From Hyphomicrobiales bacterium (GTDB taxonomy: Bacteria; Pseudomonadota; Alphaproteobacteria; Rhizobiales; Rhizobiaceae), in the NCBI GenBank assembly GCA_900469625.1, contig UBXV01000001.1, forward strand, positions 1-64,000: DNA of 64,000 nt, given 5' to 3'. The notes beneath the pieces are model-generated. The model made no database searches. It saw only the letters and a list, made by a program, of their open reading frames with translations, and was not told the DNA's origin. Position 1 is the stretch's first letter. Every line of letters begins with the position of its first letter. Shown piece after piece: positions 18,019 through 27,106 of this stretch. A program made the position numbers and the translations under genes.

Positions 18019-18807
18019 TCATTCCGCCGATTGCGCTACATCCGAGCCCGCAAGCACCGACAGTTGGGTCGCCGCGCTGCGCAGGAGCGAAATCGTTTCG
18101 GTGATATCTGGAGCCGACGGGGCATTGACGAGCGCGATGTAGGGAATTGTCAGGGCGGCGATGCCGCGGCCGTCAGGACCGAGAATGGGCGCCGAGAGGT
18201 TGTAGACGCCGGCGGTCTGGGCGCTTGCCATCATCTCGTAGCCACGCTCGCGGATCTGGTCGAGCCGCGCATAGAATTCCGGGCCGAGCGAAATCTCGTC
18301 CTTGCTGCGCGCATGCTCGGCGATCATCATCTCGCGCTCCTCCGGCGTGCGGAAGGCGAGCAGTATGTGGCCGGAGCCGGTGTCGAACAGGCTGATGTGG
18401 GAGCCGACACGGATCGAGATTCCCCAGTAATCCGGGGCTTCCTGCTGGGCAATGACCACTGCCGAGCCGCGATCGAACACCGCGAGCTGGTTGGCTTGCT
18501 TGGATCTTTGCGCGAGGTCGCGCATCAGCGGCGTTGCGTAGGACGCAAGGCGGCGCACCGGCGCGTGGAGTTGGGCAAGGCCGAACAGTTTCAGCGTCAG
18601 CGAATAGCGATCGCCGTCGATGCGCGTGACATAGCCGCGCCGCACGAGCCGGTCGAGCATCCGGTAGAATTCGTTCGGGCTGCGGTTGAGCCGCTTGGAA
18701 ATCTCCGCCTGCGTCAAACCGCCATCGACGCTTGCCAGCAATTCGAGAATATCAAGTCCCTTGTCCAGCGCGGGGGCGCGGTAGCGATCGGACTCTTCGG
18801 TGTCCAT
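18019..18807 (-). CDS. IclR-family transcriptional regulator
   Basis: Regulator of 262 residues: N-terminal winged helix at about 13-75 (ALDKGLDILELLASVDGGLTQ, then NRSPNEFYRMLDRL as recognition helix) and a C-terminal GAF-like effector domain (SAVVIAQQEAP, FDTGSGHILLAF, SAPILGPDGRGIAAL). AAGGAGG stands nine bases before ATG 18807. It lies between the lactonase and the divergent sugar importer, so it most likely controls L-fucose uptake and breakdown with a pathway intermediate as ligand. Candidate operators lie on both sides of the gene. Confidence 0.9.
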   Translation of the reverse strand: MDTEESDRYRAPALDKGLDILELLASVDGGLTQAEISKRLNRSPNEFYRMLDRLVRRGYVTRIDGDRYSLTLKLFGLAQLHAPVRRLASYATPLMRDLAQRSKQANQLAVFDRGSAVVIAQQEAPDYWGISIRVGSHISLFDTGSGHILLAFRTPEEREMMIAEHARSKDEISLGPEFYARLDQIRERGYEMMASAQTAGVYNLSAPILGPDGRGIAALTIPYIALVNAPSAPDITETISLLRSAATQLSVLAGSDVAQSAE

Positions 18808-18915
18808 GAGCGTCCTCCTTAGTGAATATGAATATCCATATACGCAGAGAATGCCGCCGACAAAAGAAAGTTGACCCTTGACGGGTGATAAAATTGTTGT
18901 TTGTATATGAATTAG

Positions 18916-18933
18916 TTTCTCACAAATGAGAAA
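18916..18933. promoter_or_regulatory. Inverted repeat before the sugar importer
   Basis: TTTCTCA-CAAA-TGAGAAA, seven-base arms with a four-base gap, lies 42-59 bases upstream of the binding-protein start in the promoter region shared with the IclR gene. A likely IclR operator by position and by similarity to 17931. Confidence 0.45.
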
Positions 18934-18974
18934 TGCACGCCGGGATGAGGGCGCGCTACAGTGGAGGAGAGGTT

Positions 18975-20294
18975 ATGGACAGGCTGCTTTCCGGCGTATC
19001 GGCCGGAGTCATCATGCTTGCCTGCGCAGTGGGAGCGGCCAGTGCCGCTGAACTGCCCGGCAAGTTCGAAGGTGTTACGATCGACGCCAAGCTGATCGGC
19101 GGACAGCAATACGAAAAGCTCTATGAGCGCATCGGGGAATGGGAAAAGGCGACCGGCGCCAAGGTCAACATCCTGTCGAAGAAGAATCACTTCGAACTCG
19201 ACAAGGAGATCAAGTCGGACATCGCAACCGGTGGCATCAGCTGGTGCGTCGGTTCCAACCACTCCTCCTTCGCGCCTCAATATCCCGACATCTATACCGA
19301 CCTCTTGGCGCTGCTGCCGCCGGAAGAGATCGCGAAGTTCGTGCCGGCTGTCATCGACGCCTCGACGCTCGGCGGCAAGCTCGTCATGCTTCCGCGCGCG
19401 CAGTTCGATGTCTCGGCACTCTACTACCAGAAGAGCCTCTACCAGGACGACGCCAAGAAGGCTGCCTTCAAGGAAAAATACGGCTACGAACTGACGCCGC
19501 CCGATACCTGGGCCCAGGTCAGCGACCAGGCCGAGTTCTTCGCCGCACCGCCGAATTTCTACGGCACGCAGTTTGCCGGCAAGGAAGAGGCCATCAACGG
19601 CCGCTTCTATGAAATGCTGGTCGCCGAAGGTGGCGAGTATCTCGACAAGGATGGCCGTCCGGCCTTCAACTCCGAGGCTGGCATCAAGGCGCTCGACTGG
19701 TTCGTGAAGCTCTACAAGGACAAGGCCGTTCCTCCGGGCACGACCAACTATCTCTGGGACGATCTCGGCCAGGGCTTCGCCTCCGGCTCGATCGCCGTCA
19801 ATCTCGACTGGCCTGGCTGGGCAAGCTTCTTCAACGACCCGAAGTCGTCGAAGGTTGCCGGCAATGTCGGCGTCAAGGTTCAGCCTGCAGGTTCCTCTGG
19901 CAAGCGCACCGGCTGGTCCGGTCATCACGGCTTCTCGGTCACCGAGGACTGCGCCAACAAGGAAGCGGCAGCCTCGCTCGTCTGGTGGCTGACCAACGAG
20001 GACAGCCAGAAGCTCGAATCGGCGCCCGGTCCGTTGCCGACGCGCACCGCCGTCTGGGAATACAACATCAAGGCAGCCGAAGGCGACGCCTACAAGACCG
20101 AGGTCCTCCAGGCGTTCCAGGAAGCGGCAAAGCATGCCTTCCCGGTTCCGCAGACGGCAGAGTGGATCGAAATCTCCAACGCCGTCTATCCTGAGCTCCA
20201 GGCCGCCATCCTCGGCGACAAGACGTCCAAGGAAGCGCTCGATAGCGCCGCCGAAAAGGCGACCGGCATCCTGGAAGACGCCGGAAAGCTCTGA
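18975..20294 (+). CDS. Sugar ABC transporter substrate-binding protein (L-fucose candidate)
   Basis: Periplasmic binding protein of 439 residues, family 1 (MalE-like). The signal peptide runs through MDRLLSGVSAGVIMLAC to a cleavage region near ASAAE. The body has SRKNHFELDKEIKSD-like hinge sequence and a DWPGWAS ligand segment. GGAGGAGAGG lies just before ATG 18975. It is the first gene of a long plus-strand operon that carries the whole L-fucose route, so fucose or a related deoxysugar is the probable ligand. A strong hairpin separates it from the permease genes, as is common where the binding protein is needed in excess. Confidence 0.88.
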   Translation: MDRLLSGVSAGVIMLACAVGAASAAELPGKFEGVTIDAKLIGGQQYEKLYERIGEWEKATGAKVNILSKKNHFELDKEIKSDIATGGISWCVGSNHSSFAPQYPDIYTDLLALLPPEEIAKFVPAVIDASTLGGKLVMLPRAQFDVSALYYQKSLYQDDAKKAAFKEKYGYELTPPDTWAQVSDQAEFFAAPPNFYGTQFAGKEEAINGRFYEMLVAEGGEYLDKDGRPAFNSEAGIKALDWFVKLYKDKAVPPGTTNYLWDDLGQGFASGSIAVNLDWPGWASFFNDPKSSKVAGNVGVKVQPAGSSGKRTGWSGHHGFSVTEDCANKEAAASLVWWLTNEDSQKLESAPGPLPTRTAVWEYNIKAAEGDAYKTEVLQAFQEAAKHAFPVPQTAEWIEISNAVYPELQAAILGDKTSKEALDSAAEKATGILEDAGKL

Positions 20295-20306
20295 CCCAAG
20301 ACAAGG

Positions 20307-20342
20307 AAGGCGGCGCCGATACGAAGGTGTCGGCGCCGCCTT
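20307..20342 (+). terminator. Intercistronic hairpin between binding protein and permease genes
   Basis: A perfect 13-base-pair stem (AAGGCGGCGCCGA with its complement, ten-base loop) begins 12 bases after the stop. No T run follows. It probably protects the upstream message from 3' decay or reduces read-through into the permeases. Confidence 0.65.
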
Positions 20343-20475
20343 CATCATTGACTGCATGAGGCACCGGACCAGAAATGAGCGGGGCTGAATTATGCAGCAA
20401 GGTTATAGTGTTGCTGCGTCTTTCTCGTCTCACATCTGATGCGTGGCGCTGCGAAATCACCCTCAGGAATGCCTG

Positions 20476-21372
20476 ATGAAGCTCAAGAAACTGTCCGCGC
20501 CGGTCCTACTGCTGCTGCCGGCCTTTGTCGTGCTGGCGGCGGTCATCGTGCTGCCGCTCCTCTTTTCGTTCTATTCGAGCTTCACGCCATTCCGGCTGAC
20601 CAAGCCCGAAACGCTCTGGATCTTCGTCGGCCTTCGCAACTACATCACCGTGTTGAGCAACTGGGACTTCTGGGTCGCCTTCGGCCGTACCGTCCTTCTT
20701 CTCACCGTGGCGCTGAACACCGAGATGCTGCTGGGCCTCGGGTTGGCGCTCCTGGTCAACAAGGCGACCCATGGCCAGCGGCTGCTGCGCACCATCATGA
20801 TGTTCCCGATGATGTTTTCGCCGGTTCTCGTCGGCTTCCAGTTCAAGTTCATGTTCAACGACAATATCGGTTTCGTGAACAATGCGCTGCAGTCGCTGGG
20901 GCTGACGGACCGCGCCATCCCCTGGCTGATCGACGGCAACCTGGCGATGATCTCCATCATCATTGCCGAGGTATGGTCGTCGACGGCGGTCTTTGCGATC
21001 CTCATTCTCGCCGGCCTGCTGGCCATGCCGAAGGATCCGGTCGAGGCGGCGCATGTCGACGGCTGCACGCCGTGGCAGACCTTCCGCTACGTCACCTGGC
21101 CCTATCTCATGCCGTTTGCCTTCATCGCCATGACGATCCGCTCGCTCGACGTCGCGCGCGCCTATGACATCGTCAAGATCATGACCGATGGCGGGCCGGC
21201 AAAGCGCACCGAACTTCTGTGGACGCTGATCGGCCGCACGGCCTACGCAGATGCCCGCATGGGCATGGCAAACGCCATGGCCTATGTCGCCATCCTGCTG
21301 TCGATCGTCTTCACCGTCTATTTCTTCCGCAAGCTCGCCGCCGCGCGCCAGCAGATCGGAGCCGAGTGGTAA
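20476..21372 (+). CDS. Sugar ABC transporter permease (MalF-like)
   Basis: Inner-membrane permease of 298 residues with six hydrophobic segments. The EAA loop reads DPVEAAHVDGCTPWQTFRYVTWPYL. The N-terminus lacks the large periplasmic loop of MalF, as in most CUT1 permeases. AGGA eight bases before ATG 20476 supports this start over one at 20443. It forms the translocation pore with the next gene product. Confidence 0.9.
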   Translation: MKLKKLSAPVLLLLPAFVVLAAVIVLPLLFSFYSSFTPFRLTKPETLWIFVGLRNYITVLSNWDFWVAFGRTVLLLTVALNTEMLLGLGLALLVNKATHGQRLLRTIMMFPMMFSPVLVGFQFKFMFNDNIGFVNNALQSLGLTDRAIPWLIDGNLAMISIIIAEVWSSTAVFAILILAGLLAMPKDPVEAAHVDGCTPWQTFRYVTWPYLMPFAFIAMTIRSLDVARAYDIVKIMTDGGPAKRTELLWTLIGRTAYADARMGMANAMAYVAILLSIVFTVYFFRKLAAARQQIGAEW

Positions 21373-22238
21373 TGGATATCAATTCTTCGCATCGCCTGCG
21401 CCGGCGTCTCTTGAAGGCGGCGCATCTGATCGGGCTGTTTCTGGCAATGGCCGTGATCTGCCTGCCAGGCCTGTGGATCGTGCTCTCGTCGCTGCGACCG
21501 ACCGTCGAGATCATGGCGAAGCCCCCGGTCTGGATCCCGGAAAGCATTTCGTTCGATGCCTACCGCGCCATGTTTGCCGGCGCCGGTCAGGGCGGGGTTC
21601 CCGTCTGGGATTACTTCCGCAACTCGCTGATTATCTCGGTTACGTCGACGGTGATCGCGCTCGCAATCGGCATGGCCGGCGGCTACGCCTTTGCCCGCTA
21701 TCGCTTCAAGGCGAAGTCGGCGATCTTCCTCGGCTTCATGCTGACGCGAGCCGTTCCAGGCATCGCCCTGTCGCTGCCTCTCTTCATGATCTATGCCCGC
21801 ACTGGCATCATCGATACGCATTTCTCGCTGATCCTGACCTATGTCGCGCTCAACGTGCCTTTCACCATCTGGCTCATCGACGGCTTCTTCCGGCAGGTGC
21901 CGAAGGATCTGGCGGAAGCTGCCCAGATCGACGGCTGCACCCCCTGGCAGGCCTTCTGGCAGGTCGAGTTTCCGCTAGCTGGCCCCGGCATCGCATCCGC
22001 CGGCATCTTCGCGTTCCTGACCTCCTGGAACGAATATGCGCTGGCTTCGCAGATTACCCGTTCGGTCAATTCCAAGACCCTGCCGGTCGGCCTGCTCGAC
22101 TACACCGCCGAGTTCACGATCGACTGGCGCGGCATGTGCGCGCTCGCTGTCGTCATGATCGTCCCGGCGCTCACGCTCACTTTCATCATTCAAAAGCACC
22201 TCGTTTCGGGCCTGACCTTCGGCGCGGTGAAAGGATAA
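21372..22238 (+). CDS. Sugar ABC transporter permease (MalG-like)
   Basis: Inner-membrane permease of 288 residues with six hydrophobic segments and the EAA loop DLAEAAQIDGCTPWQAFWQVEFPL. The start ATG shares one base with the stop of the preceding permease gene (TAATG), so the two are coupled and should be made in equal amounts. A paired CUT1 permease for the L-fucose-type importer. Confidence 0.9.
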   Translation: MDINSSHRLRRRLLKAAHLIGLFLAMAVICLPGLWIVLSSLRPTVEIMAKPPVWIPESISFDAYRAMFAGAGQGGVPVWDYFRNSLIISVTSTVIALAIGMAGGYAFARYRFKAKSAIFLGFMLTRAVPGIALSLPLFMIYARTGIIDTHFSLILTYVALNVPFTIWLIDGFFRQVPKDLAEAAQIDGCTPWQAFWQVEFPLAGPGIASAGIFAFLTSWNEYALASQITRSVNSKTLPVGLLDYTAEFTIDWRGMCALAVVMIVPALTLTFIIQKHLVSGLTFGAVKG

Positions 22239-22241
22239 ATC

Positions 22242-23339
22242 ATGGCTCCTGTCACCCTCAGGAAACTGGTCAAACGCTATGGCGCGCTCGAAGTCGTTCA
22301 CGGCATCGATCTCGAGGTGAAGGACCGCGAGTTCATTGCGCTGGTCGGCCCGTCCGGCTGCGGCAAGTCGACGACGCTGCGCATGATCGCCGGGCTTGAA
22401 GATGTCAGCGGCGGCGCCATCGAGATCGGCGGCCGCGCGGTCAACGACCTGCCGCCGCGTGCCCGCAACATTTCGATGGTCTTCCAGTCCTATGCGCTCT
22501 ATCCGCATATGACGGTTGCCGAAAACATGGGCTTCTCGCTGAAGATCGCCGGCCGCTCCGCCGAAGATATCAAGGCGCGTGTCGACGAGGCCGCTGCGAT
22601 CCTCGATCTCGGCCATCTGCTCGAGCGCCGGCCGTCGCAGCTTTCCGGCGGCCAGCGTCAGCGCGTGGCCATGGGCCGCGCGATCGTGCGCCAGCCCGAC
22701 GTGTTCCTGTTCGACGAGCCGCTGTCGAACCTCGACGCCAAGCTGCGCACCCAGGTGCGCACCGAAATCAAGAAGCTGCATGCGCGCATGCAGGCGACGA
22801 TGATCTATGTGACGCATGACCAGGTCGAGGCGATGACGCTATCCGACCGCATCGTCATCATGCGTGACGGCCATATCGAGCAGGTCGGAACGCCGGAAGA
22901 GGTGTTCCAGAAGCCGTCGACCAAGTTCGTCGCCGGCTTCATCGGCTCGCCGCCGATGAACATGGACGAGGCCATCGCCGACAATGGCCAACTGGTGTTT
23001 GCAAGCGGCGTCCGGCTGCCGATCCCGCCGCGGTTTGCAGGCGCACTTCGCGCTGGCCAGAAGGTCACGTTCGGTCTTCGCCCTGACGATATCTACCCGT
23101 CGGGCCACGGGCTTCACGCCGGCGATGCTTCGGCGGTGCACGAGATCGATCTGCCGGTGACGATCACCGAGCCGCTCGGCAACGAGACGCTGGTGTTCAT
23201 TCAATTCAATGGCCGCGACTGGGTTTCGCGCATGCTCAACCCGCGCCCCTTACGCTCCGCCGAAAGCGTGCGCATGAGCTTCGATCTATCCCGCGCCCAT
23301 CTCTTCGACATCGACACAGGAAAGGCTCTGGAAGGCTGA
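22242..23339 (+). CDS. Sugar ABC transporter ATPase (UgpC/MsmK type)
   Basis: ABC ATPase of 365 residues with Walker A GPSGCGKS at 36-43, signature LSGGQRQRVAMGRA and Walker B VFLFDEPLSNLD. It carries the C-terminal TOBE-type regulatory domain of CUT1 ATPases (FGLRPDDIYP), giving the usual length. It starts three bases after the permease stop with AGGA upstream. It energises the sugar importer encoded by the three preceding genes. Confidence 0.92.
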   Translation: MAPVTLRKLVKRYGALEVVHGIDLEVKDREFIALVGPSGCGKSTTLRMIAGLEDVSGGAIEIGGRAVNDLPPRARNISMVFQSYALYPHMTVAENMGFSLKIAGRSAEDIKARVDEAAAILDLGHLLERRPSQLSGGQRQRVAMGRAIVRQPDVFLFDEPLSNLDAKLRTQVRTEIKKLHARMQATMIYVTHDQVEAMTLSDRIVIMRDGHIEQVGTPEEVFQKPSTKFVAGFIGSPPMNMDEAIADNGQLVFASGVRLPIPPRFAGALRAGQKVTFGLRPDDIYPSGHGLHAGDASAVHEIDLPVTITEPLGNETLVFIQFNGRDWVSRMLNPRPLRSAESVRMSFDLSRAHLFDIDTGKALEG

Positions 23340-23340
23340 C

Positions 23341-24453
23341 ATGGCAAGGATCGAGAAAATTGAACTGCGTATGGTCGATCTGCAGCCGAAGGTGAAGCGG
23401 ACCGACGCGATCCAGAGCTTTGTCAGCCAGGAAACGCCGATTGTCACCATCACCGATTCCGATGGCGCGACGGGCACCGGCTACAGCTACACGATCGGCA
23501 CCGGCGGATCCTCCGTCATGCGCCTGCTGTCCGATCACCTCGTCCCGATCCTGATCGGCGAGGATGCCGACTGCATCGAGGCCATCTGGCACAAGATGGA
23601 ATTTGCCACCCACGCGACCACTATCGGCCCGATCACGGCGCTGGCGCTTGCTGCCGTCGACGTAGCGCTTTGGGACCTGCGCGCCAGGAAGCAGAGCCTG
23701 CCGCTCTGGAAACTTGCCGGCGGCGCCAAGGACAATTGCCCGCTCTACACCACCGAAGGCGGCTGGCTGCATATCGAGAAGGAAGCCCTCGTCGAGGATG
23801 CGCTTCAGGCCAAGGCCAAGGGTTTTTCCGGGTCCAAGGTCAAGATCGGCAAGCCGCACGGCTCTGAGGACTATGATCGCCTGTCGGCGATGCGCAAGGC
23901 GCTCGGCGACGGTTTCGAGATCATGACCGACTGCAATCAGGGCTTCTCCGTTGACGAGGCGATCCGCCGTGCCGCGCGGCTGAAGGAGCTGGATCTCGCC
24001 TGGATCGAGGAGCCGTTGCCGGCCGACGATCTCGACGGCCATATCCGCCTGACGCGTTCGACCCCGACGCCGATCGCCGTCGGCGAATCCATGTATTCGA
24101 TCCGGCATTTCCGCGAATACATGCAGAAGGGCGCCTGCTCGATCGTCCAGGTCGACGTCGCCCGCATCGGCGGCATCACGCCCTGGCTGAAGGTCGCGCA
24201 TGCTGCTGAAGCTTTCGACATCCCGGTCTGCCCGCATTTCCTGATGGAGCTGCATGTGAGCCTCGTCTGCGCCGTGCCGAACGGTAGATATGTCGAGTAC
24301 ATTCCGCAACTCGACGAACTGACCGAGAAGGGCATGGAGATCCGCAACGGCCGCGCCATCGCACCGTCGGAGGCAGGCATCGGCATCGCCTGGGACTGGG
24401 ATGCGGTGAAGGCGCGGTCGATCGAAGAGTTCACCCGGGAATTTGCGAAGTAG
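23341..24453 (+). CDS. Mandelate racemase/muconate lactonizing enzyme-type enolase
   Basis: Enolase-superfamily enzyme of 370 residues. Active-site residues are all in place: Lys166-x-Lys168, metal ligands Asp197, Glu223 and Glu249, and His299. This K-x-K plus His arrangement marks the MR subgroup, which abstracts a proton next to a carboxylate; sugar acid dehydratases and racemases belong here. It begins one base after the ATPase stop. Since a clear L-fuconate dehydratase follows at 27974, this second enzyme may act on another aldonic acid or epimer brought in by the same importer. Confidence 0.85.
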   Translation: MARIEKIELRMVDLQPKVKRTDAIQSFVSQETPIVTITDSDGATGTGYSYTIGTGGSSVMRLLSDHLVPILIGEDADCIEAIWHKMEFATHATTIGPITALALAAVDVALWDLRARKQSLPLWKLAGGAKDNCPLYTTEGGWLHIEKEALVEDALQAKAKGFSGSKVKIGKPHGSEDYDRLSAMRKALGDGFEIMTDCNQGFSVDEAIRRAARLKELDLAWIEEPLPADDLDGHIRLTRSTPTPIAVGESMYSIRHFREYMQKGACSIVQVDVARIGGITPWLKVAHAAEAFDIPVCPHFLMELHVSLVCAVPNGRYVEYIPQLDELTEKGMEIRNGRAIAPSEAGIGIAWDWDAVKARSIEEFTREFAK

Positions 24454-24464
24454 GGGAGGTCGCC

Positions 24465-24815
24465 ATGCAACGGATGGGAATGGTGATCGGTCTTCAGCCG
24501 GAAAAGATCGCTGAGTACAAGGCGCTGCATGCCGCCGTCTGGCCGGAGATCCTGGCGCTGATCTCGGAATGCAACGTCACGAACTATTCGATCTTCCTGA
24601 AAGAGCCGGAAAACCTGCTGTTCGGCTACTGGGAATATGTCGGCGCGGATTTCGCAGCCGATATGGCCAAGATGGCCGCGCACCCGAAAAATCAGGAATG
24701 GTGGTCGGTCTGCATGCCCTGCCAGAAGCCGCTCGAAACGCGCAAGGACGGCGAGTGGTGGGCGATGATGGAAGAGGTCTTCCATCACGATGGAGGGGCG
24801 CAGCCTCGTGACTGA
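24465..24815 (+). CDS. L-rhamnose/L-fucose mutarotase-type protein (RhaM family)
   Basis: Protein of 116 residues of the RhaM-like dimeric alpha/beta-barrel family (COG3254). The N-terminus (LQPEKIAEYKALHAAVWPEIL with His22) and the EWWSVCMPCQKPLE segment with paired Trp are typical. It interconverts alpha and beta anomers of a 6-deoxysugar, supplying the form used by the dehydrogenase. GGGGAGG lies just before ATG 24465. The presence of fuconate genes favours L-fucose as substrate. Confidence 0.88.
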   Translation: MQRMGMVIGLQPEKIAEYKALHAAVWPEILALISECNVTNYSIFLKEPENLLFGYWEYVGADFAADMAKMAAHPKNQEWWSVCMPCQKPLETRKDGEWWAMMEEVFHHDGGAQPRD

Positions 24816-25887
24816 TCACTTCGACCCCACAGCTCTGCAGCAATCCTGGCCACGGCCTGAAAACCCGCGCCCGATCGTCATTTTCGGCGCCGGCAGCATC
24901 GTCGGCGACGCGCATCTGCCGGCCTATCGCCAGGCGGGCTTTCCCGTCGCCGGCATCTTCGATCCCGATAGGCAAAAGGCAGCAGCACTGGCCTCCGCCT
25001 GGGGCATCCCGGCCTTTGCCAGCCAAGCCGAGGCGCTTTCGGTTCCGGACGCGATCTTCGATCTGGCGACGCCCCCGGCAGCACACGCGGCGATCCTGTC
25101 GACGCTGCCGATCGGCGCTGGCGCGCTGATCCAGAAGCCGATGGGCGGCGATCTCGCGGCGGCAACGGCAATTCTCGACATCTGCCGCGACCGGCAATTG
25201 AAGGCGGCGGTCAACTTCCAGCTGCGCTTCGCGCCGATGATGCTGGCGCTGCGCGATGCGATTGCGCAGGGACATCTCGGCAAAGTCGTCGATTTCGACG
25301 CGTGGCTTGCGCTCGCCACCCCGTGGGGGCTCTGGCCGTTCCTGAAAGGCCTGCCGCGCATCGAGATCGCGATGCATTCCATCCACTATCTCGACTTGAT
25401 CCGCGGGCTGCTCGGCAATCCCTCAGGCGTTCATGCCAAGACGATCGGTCACCCCAATCACGATGTGGCGCAGACCCGAACGGCCGCCATTCTCGACTAC
25501 GGTGACAGCGTGCGCTGCGTGCTTTCGGTCAATCATGACCATGATTTCGGGCGCAGGTTCCAGGCCTGCGAGTTCCGTATCTCGGGCACCGAGGGTGCCG
25601 CGTATGTGAAGCTCGGCGTCAATCTCGATTATCCGCGCGGCGAGCCCGACGAACTCTGGATCCGCCCGGCCGGTGGCAGCGAATGGGTCGAAGTGCCGCT
25701 TCAGGGCGCCTGGTTCCCGGATGCCTTCGGCAACCGCATGGCCAACCTGCAGCGTTTCGTCGGCGGTGAGGATGTCGAGTTGATCGGCTCCGTCGAAGAC
25801 GCCTGGCAGACCATGGCTCTGGTCGAGGCCGCCTATCAATCGAGCGCGCGGCCCGCAACCGCGATCGCCCCACTTCCCGGACGGTGA
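24808..25887 (+). CDS. Gfo/Idh/MocA-family oxidoreductase
   Basis: NAD(P)-dependent oxidoreductase of 359 residues. The Rossmann fold opens with [18 protein letters not shown], and a QKPMGGDLA segment near 108 carries the Lys of the family's EKP motif. The start is uncertain: GTG 24808 overlaps the mutarotase stop region with GGAGG upstream, while an in-frame ATG 24790 would add six residues. No other sugar dehydrogenase is seen between mutarotase and lactonase steps, so this may be the L-fucose dehydrogenase; that is inference. Confidence 0.82.
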   Translation: MTDHFDPTALQQSWPRPENPRPIVIFGAGSIVGDAHLPAYRQAGFPVAGIFDPDRQKAAALASAWGIPAFASQAEALSVPDAIFDLATPPAAHAAILSTLPIGAGALIQKPMGGDLAAATAILDICRDRQLKAAVNFQLRFAPMMLALRDAIAQGHLGKVVDFDAWLALATPWGLWPFLKGLPRIEIAMHSIHYLDLIRGLLGNPSGVHAKTIGHPNHDVAQTRTAAILDYGDSVRCVLSVNHDHDFGRRFQACEFRISGTEGAAYVKLGVNLDYPRGEPDELWIRPAGGSEWVEVPLQGAWFPDAFGNRMANLQRFVGGEDVELIGSVEDAWQTMALVEAAYQSSARPATAIAPLPGR

Positions 25888-25889
25888 CG

Positions 25890-26336
25890 ATGTCAGAACA
25901 GACGATCCATTTCGAAGACTATGAACTCGGCCATGTCAGGTTGACCTCCGGTCGCACGATCACCGAGACGGACTTTGTCGTGCATGCCGGGCACACCGGC
26001 GATTTCTTCCCGCATCACATGGATGCGGAATTCGCGAAGACCCTGCCGGGCGGTCAGCGTATCGCCCACGGCACGATGATCTTCTCGATCGGCGTCGGCC
26101 TGACGGCGTCGCTGATCAATCCGGTCGCCTTTTCTTATGGCTACGATCGGCTACGGTTCGTGCGTCCGGTCCATATCGGCGACACCATCCGCACCCGCGT
26201 GACGATCTCTTCCAAGGAGGATGATCTGAAGCGGCCAAACGCCGGACGCGTCGTCGAACGGTGCGAAGTTATCAACCAGCGTGGCGAGGTCGTCCTTGCC
26301 GCCGACCATATTCTGGTCGTCGAACGCAAAGCATGA
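25890..26336 (+). CDS. MaoC-like hydratase/dehydratase, fucose operon
   Basis: Hot-dog protein of 148 residues, the normal single-domain MaoC length. It has an [20 protein letters not shown] acid-base region containing Asp and His, and [20 protein letters not shown], closely similar to the MaoC at 14149. The classical L-fucose pathway has no CoA-thioester step, so its job here is unclear. GTG 25884 overlapping the previous stop is an alternative start. It lies ten bases before the SDR gene. Confidence 0.84.
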   Translation: MSEQTIHFEDYELGHVRLTSGRTITETDFVVHAGHTGDFFPHHMDAEFAKTLPGGQRIAHGTMIFSIGVGLTASLINPVAFSYGYDRLRFVRPVHIGDTIRTRVTISSKEDDLKRPNAGRVVERCEVINQRGEVVLAADHILVVERKA

Positions 26337-26346
26337 GGGGTCAACT

Positions 26347-27081
26347 ATGACAACGGGTCTTTCGGGCAAGGTCGTCCTGATCACTGCCGCCGCCCAAGGC
26401 ATCGGCCGCGCCACGGCACTCGCCTTCGCCAAGGCCGGCGCCAAGGTGCATGCCACCGATATCAACGTCGAGGCGCTGGCGGCGCTTGCGGCCGAAGCGG
26501 CCGTCGAAACGCACCGTCTCGACGTACTCGATGCTGGCGCCGTCGAGGCGCTGGTCGCCAAGATCGGTCAGGTCGACGTGCTCTTCAATTGCGCCGGTTT
26601 CGTGCATGCCGGCTCGATCCTCGAGATGAAGGACAGCGATCTCGAATTCGCCTTCGACCTCAACGTCAAGGCGATGATCCGAACCATCCGCGCCGTGCTG
26701 CCGGGCATGCTTGCACGCAAGGACGGCTCGATCATCAACATGGCGTCCGTCGCCTCGAGCATCAAGGGCGTGCCGAACCGCTTCGCCTACGGCGTGACCA
26801 AGGCGGCTGTCATCGGACTGACCAAATCCGTCGCCGCCGACTACGTCGCCGACGGCATCCGCTGCAATGCGATTTGCCCCGGCACGGTCGAGAGCCCGTC
26901 ACTGCAGGATCGCATGCGGGCGCAGGGTGATTATGAGACGGCAAGGGCCGCCTTCATCGCGCGCCAGCCGATGGGCCGGATCGGCACGCCGGAAGAGATC
27001 GCCGATCTCGCGCTCTACCTTGCGGGCGCTACCTATACCTCCGGGCAGGCCTATGCCATCGATGGCGGCTGGACCATCTGA
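26347..27081 (+). CDS. Short-chain dehydrogenase, probable 2-keto-3-deoxy-L-fuconate dehydrogenase
   Basis: SDR of 244 residues. The cofactor loop is TAAAQGIG at 13-20, the same variant as in human BDH2 and in bacterial 2-keto-3-deoxy-L-fuconate dehydrogenases, with Ser134, Tyr148 and Lys152 as catalytic residues. GAGGGG lies just before ATG 26347. It should oxidise 2-keto-3-deoxy-L-fuconate to the 2,4-diketo acid, the substrate of the FAH-family hydrolase encoded next. Confidence 0.88.
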   Translation: MTTGLSGKVVLITAAAQGIGRATALAFAKAGAKVHATDINVEALAALAAEAAVETHRLDVLDAGAVEALVAKIGQVDVLFNCAGFVHAGSILEMKDSDLEFAFDLNVKAMIRTIRAVLPGMLARKDGSIINMASVASSIKGVPNRFAYGVTKAAVIGLTKSVAADYVADGIRCNAICPGTVESPSLQDRMRAQGDYETARAAFIARQPMGRIGTPEEIADLALYLAGATYTSGQAYAIDGGWTI

Positions 27082-27106
27082 GCACTCACATCAGGGATAA
27101 AACACC

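Noticed and set aside
18912-20357. Antisense open frame of about 480 codons opposite the sugar-binding protein
   Set aside because: The plus strand encodes a clear signal peptide and family 1 binding protein; the antisense product resembles nothing.
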